A DNA stretch of 64,000 nt, taken from Membranipora membranacea. Lineage: Eukaryota > Bryozoa > Gymnolaemata > Cheilostomatida > Membraniporidae. The notes below the pieces were generated by a model that worked only from the letters and a program-made list of their open reading frames with translations, ran no database searches and had not been told where the DNA came from. The stretch lies in contig OU612065.1 of NCBI GenBank assembly GCA_914767715.1, forward strand, positions 18,476,001 to 18,540,000, given 5' to 3'. Positions 12,083-21,777 of this stretch are shown here, one piece after another; position 1 is the stretch's first letter; each line of letters begins with the position of its first letter. The translations under genes were made by a program, and so were the position numbers.

Positions 12083-15000
12083 ACACTTGGTTTGGAAGAA
12101 ACATACATTGTGGATCCCGCATAAAATGGCCCTACAAACAAAAAATTCTAATTTATTATATTTACCCAGCTAGATTTCATTCAGATCCATTTCACTCGTG
12201 ATTTCCTTGTGTTCACTTCTTCTCATCTCAAATTGCATTAAGAAAATCATATACTATGTTTAGATGAATTACTTGGCTTTTTTTCATAGTTCAAGCCTAT
12301 GGCGCTATATAACAAAGCCAAATCCTTTATTATTCACCTTCCATATTTTTTTCCATTTGGCCATGGTTGTACATGTACATTTGTCATAAAATTGTATATT
12401 GTTCAGTGGATCAAATTTGCTTCCTGTTGCCGATCTCGATTGTTTTGTCTGTTCATTACTTGTTACGTTTTGAGAGTTTGATTATCTTATGTTATCCGAA
12501 ATAAAATTCTGTAAAATGATCAACTGCATCAAGTATACTGATTGCATATTCAGGTCAGCATGTTCAATCATTCAACCTTGCCCTAGTGCAATATTTGTAG
12601 GACCAGTTGAATTTCTGTCTTAGCATTTCCCTCATTGAGAATGCTATATAAAAACCTTTTAGAAAGTGTCTGAAAAGGATATTTTCAAACCTAAATCAAT
12701 TTCATCCACAGTAGTTTCGTGAAAGTTTTCAGTATCAATATATTAGACTGGCGCTGTCACAAGACAGTAATCTGACATCATGAGACATAAATAATTCTGA
12801 CAGTTGTTTAGGAATTACAACTCATATATATTATGGATGTTTTGGATCCTATATTTATTGCAGACGCTGAAGAACATGTTGAAGCAGGAGCATCTTGTGA
12901 TGGGAACAATCCACAGGCAGTGCAGCCAAAACGTTACAGATCCGGCGGCCTAGGTAGTTAATCGTGTTCAGCGTGCTAGCCTTTGGACCAACTTGTATAG
13001 AAGTGCATCAGCAACACTGATGGTTTCATGAATCAAATCTTGATTTTATCATTTCATTGGAGAAATAATTTCTATAGCAATGAGGGGATAACTTCTCATT
13101 GTTCACCATGGGTAATATTCTTTGATTCATGTGGTAAGGTTGCTTTATATAATAATGCTTCTCGCCTTTTCAGACCTGGAATGCTCACTGATACTGATAC
13201 TTGATTGACAGAAATGGTCATAGAATGACAAAACCAGACAAACTAAAGCCATTATAAAGACGCATAAGACTGCAAAAGTATGATGACTAAAGACTAATGG
13301 CTAAAGGCCTCAACTAAATAGCGTTTTGGACTCAAGTATTGAGTCCAAAAGGTGCTCAAGTAATGAGCACCTGTGATATTATAAACTCTGGCAACCGAAC
13401 TTGTTTAATTTTATATTTGTAGAAAAACCAAATCCCCGGTATATTCGAATAGGTGGTTATTGTAAACGGGAGTTAGCACAAGGGATAGGTAAGTTTTATC
13501 TCTGTGGGAAAAATGTAGATAAATACAACATTCTCTGTAGATTCAGTATAATCAAGGAGTTAGAGGGAACTAACTAACTCCTTGGTATAATATACTGCTC
13601 TTTTGGTGCCACATAGGATATCTATAAAAAATTATTCCTATTGTTATATTTTCTTACTGTGTTACTCCAACATCTACTCACCATTGGAGATATGATCACA
13701 CACGCCCTGAATGGAGATGGCTAAGAAGCTATAATTAGATATAGTGTAATACACTTTTGACAAAATAGTGTTTCGATTTAGGAAAGACAACTTCCATTTC
13801 AAATCTAGTTATGAGCTATGATGTAGCAACTTTTCTGTGGCCCAAATCGCTGACATGGTGGTCACATAGGCTTCAGTCTCAGCCTATACAGGTTATAACA
13901 CAAGATGTTGTCAGATTCCTAATTCCTTCCAACGTCAGCGCCCCCCATCTCTTCTGTGTATTCCATCACTGACATTTGACATGACGGTCATGTGACCTTA
14001 GTTTACATGACGGTCATGTGATCCTAGTTTACATGACGGTCATGTGATCCTAGTTTAAATGACTAAAACAGAAGCGGAACATGATTATGGTGTTGGGAAT
14101 CGGTTGATAATTACCATTTTTACTTGCTATTACTATTATTAGTATTGTTGGTAATATATATACACATATATAAGGCTTGTTTGTTTTAGATTATATCACA
14201 TGCACAAAGGGAAAGAAAGGACAATGGACAAAGCAGTGTATAGAATGTAGCTATACCACCAATGTTACAGATGAAATGCATGCCCATCTCCTAAACATGC
14301 ATAACATCCGACGGTTCAAGTGCCTCAAATGCGGCTTAACTTCTGGCAAAAGTTTGAAATATGTAAAATCCCACTTTAGAGCATGTTACAAACACAAACC
14401 TGGTAAGAGAATAGACTCTTATAGTTCATTGTGAATTGATGCTAAATGAATTTAAATTTGTAGACAGTTTTGTTAGAAACTCAGGCTAACATAAATGAAA
14501 AGTGCTGTAAATGTAAATTTAACCAGCTATTTCAATACTGGGTCATCTGAATTGAATGAAATTTCTCGTTGGAAGTGAATGTCATTAAAGATCAATCTGA
14601 GCTGGCAAAATCTTTGACTGTCCCTGTCTGTAGGCACTCACTGTAGCCTGGGCAGGCTGTCGGGGTTGGGTTGGGTGGGGCGGGTGTTGTGGTCGACAGC
14701 CTGCCCAGGCTACACTCACTGCCTAAATAAAATTTTGTGCAGCTTTTCAACTTCATGAAAAGCTAGAACTGCCTCTCTAGGGTTAGAAACAAATGACTCT
14801 GACATTGTCTCTCTAATTTTTGGTGGAGTTTGCACTGTTTAGGATTTTGCAGAGATGGCATTATTCATTACCCGAGACAAGCTCACACCACATTGTTGAC
14901 CACATTCATGGATTTTTAACAGCTGAGCATGTGGTTGTCTTCAATCTACCATTGTGCAGTCAATCCTGCGCGTATCGTGTCTTTAACACATTTGTTTCTG

Positions 15001-18000
15001 CTTTCGTTTGTAGCAGTGATATCTCTGCATGTGGAGAGAATCCACACACACAAATGTCCTCATTACAGCAAAGTGCTGGAAAGCCCTAGCTTGCTGTCAG
15101 CACACCATATGTACTCACACGGTGATGTTCTGAAAGGAAGCTGTCAACAATGTGATTTCAAACTTAAACCGTGGGTCAGCTACACACAGCTCTACAACAA
15201 TCAAATAGACTGCATGTATGCGAAAATCAAAGCAGATGTGAGGGAACCATGCTATATATGCACCCTGTGTTCTCAGGCCTTCATATATCGCCCCGCTGTC
15301 CGCTCACATATAAAAGATGAGCACTCTTTGAAGCTGTTTAAGTGTAAATGGTGCCATCATCAGGCGGATTGGTACAGTGTCATGAGGGAGCACGTCGATA
15401 AGCATGCCGGAAGTTATCCGCTCTTGAGATGTAGTCAATGTGGTTTCACATGTCGTTCCATCACAGACTCGGAGAAGCATTTGAGATCTCACGGTCCAAT
15501 GCTAGCTTACATTTGTAGTCATTGTACGTTCACTTCAGTAAGGAAAGAAGGCATTGAAAATCATATGAGGTACCACAATATACATGGTAGGCAGTCTGTA
15601 TGTAAGCATTGTGATGCAGAATTTCCATCTGATGGGATGCTTAAAAACCATGTGAGGCTATATCATGAAGTGAGATCTAGCTATTTGCATTGCTCCAGGT
15701 GTAATTTCTCGTGCAGGAGTCTCATGAGATTAATCACTCATAAGCGCTACCACAGACCACCCAAGTCATCGCAGCAAAACAAAGCAAGGTATAGATATAC
15801 ATGTTCATCGTGTACCTTCCAGACCCGATGGAAAAGAAGCATAGTGAGCCACATCAGAGCAGCTCAGCACCAAAGATTGTTCCGATGCAAGCTGTGTAGC
15901 TACTCAGTCGTTAAAAGTCGTTATAGGTTACGGCGCCACCTGAGAAAACATGAGACAGCTGGAACACCGTTATTACAATGTACAAGATGCCCATTCAAAA
16001 TTATAGAGAAATCTATCTTTCAACGTCACCTGAACACACACAAGTCTACTGCACTACCCACTGATAATAGTCTGCCATCCACTAACCTTGGACCACAATA
16101 TGCCACCTCTCAGAACCGCAGTTTGATTTTTCATGTCAGGAGGCCAACCAGCTATCTAAAGAGGAAAATAATCACAAGGAGGAAGGGTGTTCATGCCAAG
16201 AATCTGACATATATGGGGTCATATGAGACCATTGACAACATCTCGCCTGGAAAGAGCAGGTCCTATACGCTAGGTCTAAACAGGCGTGTGAAACTGAAAT
16301 CAGGTCGTGCTGCGGCTAGATCAGCTGCTCAGAGGTTTCTGAGGCTGCATTGTTTAAAATGCAGGACGTTCTCTTGTATGAGCAATGTTACATTTCAAAG
16401 TCACATGAAAAAGAAGCATAATACACTGAATCCTCGTGCCGGTACTTCGGATTCTCTCTCTACCACTCCAGTGAAACTGGCAAAGCCTGAGAAAAGTGAC
16501 TGTGAAGGTCCAAGGCGTTCATCCCGCCTCTTAAACAGAACTGCTCATAAACAAGTCGTTGGCGGAAGTCCTGCTACCAACCATGGATCTGACCTCAAGG
16601 ATGACCATACGAAATCTACTGAGGAACAAAGTATTTCTTGTAAAATGACAAAATCCTCGGATTCCTTGCCGATTCCACCGGTTCTGAAGAAGCATCCTGA
16701 TGATTTGACTTCCTCTAAGAGCCGAAATGTGCGGCAGCAACAGCGCAAACCTCCTAAAGGAGAGACTCCCTACAGCTGTATGATCTGTAAATTCAAAACT
16801 CACAGCGCCAAAGCAATGACTTTACACCTATCACAACATCATGGGTTCAGTAAAACAGGCGACCACACTTGTGATCTTTGTGATTCAATGCTTCCGGACC
16901 TTATTCACCTTGTAAATCATCGACGGATGTGTCGTTTTCAGGCATTGAACCAAAGTAAAACAAGTGACTCTACAACATATCAACTGCATGAGTGGAAATC
17001 TCCCGAACTGGTTATTTCAAGAACTAGACAACACAAGTCTGAGTTATATAGGAGCAGTCGATTCAAATGTGAAGTTTGCTGTTACAGCAGCAATAGAGCT
17101 TGTGACTTAGTCCGACATTGTAAATCGCTAAGTCACAAGCGTCTAGTTGCAGCAGCAGAGAATGAGAGAGTCACCTCCTCTTTGTTACAGATCAATAACC
17201 CTCGGACAATCCTGACAACTGATTCGGTTAACAACACCGACATACCTAGTGAATCTCCTCCGAATGAGTTCAGTCAGACGACCCTGTTGAATGGTGAACC
17301 TTTGCTTGGTCAACTGCCCATGAGTCAACTTCCATCGGATCAGCCGCCCATAGGTCAACCTTCATCTAGTCAGCCTCCGTCTGGTCTGTTGTCTGCGCAG
17401 CCAGCAATCCTACCGCCAAGTCCAGTTCTGTTCAGATCAACAACCATGTTAACCAGTCAACAGAAAGAGGAAGCAGACTCTACTTCTGCAGCCATTCGAT
17501 ACAAACCTGGCCAGAATTTTGAATGTGAGGACTGTTCATTTTCTACCTTCAACGTTGCTGAACTGCATGAGCATATGAGAGATGAGCATGACCGAAAGAG
17601 ATTCAAATGTGATCACTGTTATTTTAGCTGCGATAGAAGATTTGATCTGGGCCGCCACATGAGAACTCATACGGGTGAGAAACCGTTTTCCTGCTCCCTA
17701 TGCGATTACACCTGCGCTCACAAAGGCCAGCTCACCACACATCAAAGAACCCACACAGGTAGATGTTTCAAATGTAAGCTGTGTAACTTCTCATCAACCT
17801 GTGCCAGCAATCTAACGAGACACATGAGAGGGCACTACAATGACAGAAGGTTCAAGTGCCACCATTGCACATTCAGCACTTACACAGATCGAGCTAGACT
17901 TAATATTCACATTCGCACGCATAACAAGAAAATGGAATATCAGTGTACGCAATGCTCATTTGGAGCCAGAACATCAGGCTCCCTCCAGCGACATATCGCA

Positions 18001-18369
18001 CAGGAACATGAAGGCGGTTCAGAACTTTTATACAAGTGTTATCGATGTAGTTTGTACTTTTATAATTCCCCAAGTCTTGAAGACCACATGATTAAATGCA
18101 GCCCAGGCGCTGCATCACAGAAGTTTACCGAGATGATAAGATTCCATGATGAAATATCCAGCCTTCGTGATGGATCGAATGATAACAATAATAGTCATGA
18201 TAACCTTCTTGGGAAGATCGGTCCCACCAGTGTTAGTTGTGATAAAGAGGATAGTAGCAGTAACAATGTCTGTGTGATGGACCTAAGCTCTGATACTACC
18301 AATAACAAGGACAACACCACCCAGACACAAGTGGTCGACTATTATGACATATCAATGTTTGACGTTTGA
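8765..18369 (+). CDS. Poly-C2H2 zinc-finger protein, long isoform (alternative terminal exon B)
   Basis: Exons 8765-8786, 9274-9348, 9582-9692, 9921-9992, 12864-12953, 13423-13488, 14190-14402, 15014-18369. All junctions are phase 1, giving 1,334 residues and skipping the short isoform's last exon. Exon 14190-14402 holds two fingers, the second irregular. The 3.4-kb last exon holds about twenty: nine in a row (about 15247-16044), a lone one (about 16345-16420), two near 16771-16945 (the second degenerate), one near 17062-17139, and a final run of seven (17518-18100). Only the final run has a classic TGEKP linker. Between the last two groups is a Gln/Pro/Ser-rich repeat (about 17290-17410). 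The many FKCxxCxFS fingers resemble REST/ZFX-style arrays, but I cannot assign an orthologue. A nuclear sequence-specific DNA-binding role is inferred. AATAAA occurs at 18370 and 18613. Confidence 0.75.
12083..12863 (+). other. 3' UTR of the short isoform and intron of the long isoform
   Basis: The short zinc-finger isoform stops at 12082, and a consensus AATAAA follows at 12500-12505. For the long isoform the same stretch is intronic. No convincing exon is visible between 12083 and the acceptor at 12863. Use of the signal would be the switch that decides between the two C-termini. Confidence 0.5.
12500..12505 (+). terminator. Internal polyadenylation signal AATAAA
   Basis: A consensus AATAAA lies 418 bases after the stop codon of the short zinc-finger isoform and about 360 bases before the next exon of the long one. 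Its position supports a genuine transcript end after alternative exon A. Confidence 0.55.
13324..13371. repeat. Two adjacent perfect hairpins
   Basis: In the intron between 12953 and 13423, the first hairpin (13324-13350) has 12-bp perfect arms, TTTTGGACTCAA and TTGAGTCCAAAA, around a 3-base loop. The second follows immediately (13351-13371) with 8-bp perfect arms, GGTGCTCA and TGAGCACC, around AGTAA. Both share a CTCAAGTA core, so one may have arisen from the other. No coding function is seen. Confidence 0.8.
13981..14063 (+). repeat. 26-bp tandem repeat, 3.2 copies, each with a palindrome
   Basis: The units start at 13981, 14007 and 14033 with period 26 and consensus ATGACGGTCATGTGATCC followed by TAGTTTAC. 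A fourth, partial copy ends at 14063. Together with the preceding base each unit contains CATGAC-G-GTCATG, a perfect palindrome, and TCATGTGA, an E-box-like sequence. It is intronic, about 130 bases upstream of the zinc-finger exon at 14190, so a role in regulation or splicing is possible but unproven. Confidence 0.85.
14635..14721. mobile_element. 69-bp micro-MITE with 9-bp target-site duplication and G-quadruplex loop
   Basis: The element (14644-14712) starts TAGCCTGGGCAGGCTGTCG and ends with the exact inverse, giving 19-bp perfect terminal inverted repeats. It is bounded by two identical CACTCACTG copies (14635-14643 and 14713-14721), as expected for a target-site duplication. The interior (14662-14684) has five runs of three or four G separated by one or two bases, a strong G-quadruplex pattern on the sense strand of the host gene. 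A 9-bp duplication is typical of Mutator-like elements, so that class is a guess. It is intronic, between zinc-finger exons 14402 and 15014. Confidence 0.85.
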
Positions 18370-19461
18370 AATAAACATTTTTGGTACAGCAAATAATCTT
18401 CATACCGGAGAGAAATCTTAGTATGCTATGCGACCATGTTTGATACCTACATCTCAGTATATTATTAATTTTGATAGACTCGATGAATTCCAACCTTCCA
18501 TTTTTACATTTCTTTCGACAGTTCATAAGGTTTGTTCAAGAGAATGGAAACTGCTTTTTTCCGAGTACAATGTTACAGATGTTCATCTGTGTTACTTTTT
18601 AGTACTTTAAATAATAAATATGTATGTCATTTGCAGCATAATTATGAGTGAAATAAGAACATAAAAAGTTTGAGTCACAAAAACTGGAGTATTCCAACGC
18701 TCAGTTGTCAATGGACATACATGAGTATCTAGGAAACATTTTTGTAAAACAACAGAAAATTTTAAGGTTTGAAACAGTCACCAAGACTAAAAAGATAAAT
18801 TCAGACCACTGACCAAAATCCTTATAATATTGTTGTTTCCAGTAAATAAGCAAAATGTGTTTATGTACAAAATACACTCAACGATATGTGTTGTTCAAAT
18901 GTGCAAATATGTTGAGCTTTTTTTCATTCGGGATTGTGGGTAGGTAGGACATCTGGTTCTGATGGATAAGTGGTAAGTGCCCTGTGTCTCTGATACGATC
19001 ACTCTGTATCTGTCCCTGCGGAGCCCTGGCTGGTTTTTCTGTCAAATACCTACTGCCTGAAAGATCTTCGTGAGGAGGGCTGAATGGCTTATAGTATGGT
19101 GAGTGATCATAGATATCTGGTAGTCGATTGATTCCGGTGCCCAAGTGTGACCTCAAATATAACAAAAATATATACAATATTACAAATTTTACATTTCAAG
19201 CTGTCGGTTTATTGGTTATTATACAATTTCATACAATAAATCTGAGTGTATATTCATTTTTCATACAATTATCGGTTTTATATTAATATATGGTGGGTTG
19301 TCTGTTCAGTTCTTGTGGGGTAATAACTTCCAATATTCCTTGCTATGAAGAGGAAAAGCAATCAATATCCACTGCCGTGATGAAAACACCAAAAAGAAAA
19401 TTGGCCGAGTAAAATTTCTACCATGTTTTCAATGTTGACAAATATTTCACAGTAATTATAT
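18370..19461. other. Convergent intergenic region between the zinc-finger gene and the small minus-strand gene
   Basis: It contains the zinc-finger gene's polyadenylation signals (AATAAA at 18370 and 18613, plus strand) and a minus-strand signal for the neighbouring gene (TTTATT on the plus strand at 19208-19213). A minus-strand open frame at 19153-18878 is preceded by an acceptor-like AG and could be an alternative last exon of the small gene; its link to exon 2 is not clean in phase. Confidence 0.45.
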
Positions 19462-20246
19462 TTACTCGTTTTTTGTGTGGTAACTGTCGAGTGAATGTTT
19501 TGCGAAACAATACGGTGACTGATGGTTGACCTCATTGCCTTTCAGTAGTTTCTCTTGTGAGTTGCTGATCGGATACTCTCGTTGGTTTGACCACTCATGG
19601 GCTGGACTCAATCCATATTTATACCTTGGTTGCCCTTTTAGATAACGTGTCTTTGCCTATAATACAATACACAAAAACACTGCAGCATCTGGATTCCGTA
19701 TGAAACCACTTTTGAATATGGATCTATTCCATCCAATAGTCAGACAGAAAATATACGTGAGCTTCTGGAGAGGAACTCTTAACCTCTGATCTAGAAACAA
19801 CAGGAAATGGCAAGAGTTGGGTTTCCACTGGTAAACAGAACAAGCTAAGGTAAATTTACGTGTAAGTATATGCAGCTTCAAAACATCGTAATGTCATGTA
19901 TCTACCGATTTTGTATCAGCCTTAAATTTACTCTTCTCAACACAACCATGTGTAGTATTGTTAGTGCCATGTCACCTGTGAACTTATTATTCCTTATAAT
20001 ATGCCTTACCAAATACTCAGTGCTAGGCATATAAAACTTTCCATAGTCTAAACTTGTGATGTTTTGACTATCGTAGTTTGGTCTCCAATATCGATCATAA
20101 CCTCCATAGTAAGGCAGAAGATATAATGGTATCCTCGACCATTCCCGATTATAGAACGAGCCGTATGTACTGCTAGACTGCCATGGCCATCTCTTATTTG
20201 CCATTGAAGTATCGATGCCGGTCTTCTGTCTGCTTGTGTAAGGCAT
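19462..20246 (-). CDS. Small Tyr/Pro-rich protein of unknown function
   Basis: Two exons on the minus strand, 20246-20010 and 19656-19462, joined in phase 0 across a good GT-AG intron, give 143 residues. The start reads MPYTSRQKTGIDTSMANKRW. The protein is rich in Tyr, Pro, Trp, Asn and Ser (PYYGGYDRYWRPNYDSQN, PRYKYGLSPAHEW), with no signal peptide or membrane segment. A polyadenylation-type hexamer lies 250 bases downstream. I do not recognise a named family. The composition, with short Tyr/Pro repeats and few hydrophobic blocks, reminds me of small ciliary or sperm microtubule inner proteins; that is inference only. A further minus-strand frame at 19153-18878 of similar composition may be an alternative C-terminus. 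Confidence 0.55.
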
Positions 20247-21777
20247 TCTTAGATAGATAAATCAAACAGCAACCCCTGTGAGTAGTTGGTAGGCTGGTAT
20301 AACCTGATGTAATGTAATGTCTCTATCCACCTTCAGTAAAAATGGACATGCAGAGTTTTCTATTTGGTGTCACAGCTCATAGATTAGCAACTGTCATTTG
20401 ACTTATTGTAATACTGAGCAAGTACTGGTATTTAGTTGTTTGACATTTTCTACGTAAACCAACATAATTGAATCTCTTTGTATATTTCGGTCAAGTTTAT
20501 TCTTTGCATTAGATAAATTGATATATAAATTCTAACTCTTGAGAAGAAAGATGTCTGTAAACATTGTCAGCAAATATCAGCAGATTTTGTAATTCAATTT
20601 AAGCCAAACCAATCTACGCGAGTATGGTATTTAAGTCCTACCATTCTTCCTGGTACCCCCTACAGTGATTGTTTCATCTCTTGCATGTGGTCCATCACAA
20701 TGCTTTTAGATTTATGTGTCAATAGCCAGATTGGTCCTGATATGGAGTGTCCTACTTCTTTTAAGTCATCTTTACCTGGAACTATTATATCTTAGGCTCA
20801 GAGATATGGAACATTTATAGAGATAACGGGTGTTACAAATGAAAATGAGGTCCCCTGCTGAATGATTGGGTCTGATGCTATGCCCTAGTCTGGTCATAGC
20901 AATTCCATTAGGTTATGCAACTTCATTGATATAACACATAGACACAGTGAGGTCCCTAGAGGTGTGATGAAAAAAATCTCCTTTCGACATTTCTCTGAGT
21001 CATATGGAGTCAGATTTGTGCAAAGGTGTCAATAAACCTTGATTTAATGCTCTAATTATTCTTAGAGCAATATGATCTGGATTGATCCCTCCATGGATAA
21101 AAAAGTTTCAACTTTTCTCGTTCAGTCTGATGCATCCAATATTCTGTGCAATTCGGAAGCCATTTGATTGGCTGCCTGCCTCTAGTGCCTATGTGACCTT
21201 CTCTTACCAGCGAGGAGGGACATATTATTGTCCCAAACTTGCTGCTCTTACCCCCTGACTGACATTGATATTAAAACTCTAAAAAAACTAATCATTTTTG
21301 CACCAGCACATATCAAAGTCCTGCATGATCCAATCTTTCAATCAATGCAATTGCAGAAAGAAGATATAAATTGCTGGTGGGTAATTTGTCACTGAGTGTA
21401 TTTCTGGTATGAAAACTAAAATAATTCACATCCATAATGTGTTTCGTCGAGACACATGTAACATATACATTGTTAGGTCAGCAGTCGGAACTTTAGAAGT
21501 TGGCATCAGGAAGTTTGGGACAACTCCCTGTTGGCATAGCAAGATATGTAGGTGTAAGTTAGAGTCGTCGTCACAATAACAAAATAATAGATCCAGTATG
21601 AATTTGATTGCCTACTGGTTGACAAAATACATTACCATAACATTTTCTATACACAGAAAATTTCTTTTTGCAATAATGGAGAAAAAATTTTGAAAAAAAT
21701 TTCCATTTTAGTTTTTTTACAATCAACATGAACATTGATTTTATAAATGGATCAGCAGCATTCAGAAACAGAGAGTT
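20247..21777. other. Intergenic region
   Basis: I see no supported coding sequence or repeat of note. It lies between the small Tyr/Pro-rich gene (minus, starts at 20246) and the 3' end of the transporter gene (minus, stops at 21778). It probably holds the promoter of the former and the 3' UTR of the latter. No consensus AATAAA is obvious for the transporter. Confidence 0.5.

Noticed and set aside
14820-15089. 89-codon plus-strand frame and the long frame's first 28 codons (14929-15013)
   Set aside because: The codons before 15014 lie upstream of a good pyrimidine-rich acceptor and are intronic. A start at 14929 would bypass the phase-1 junction shared by all other exons.
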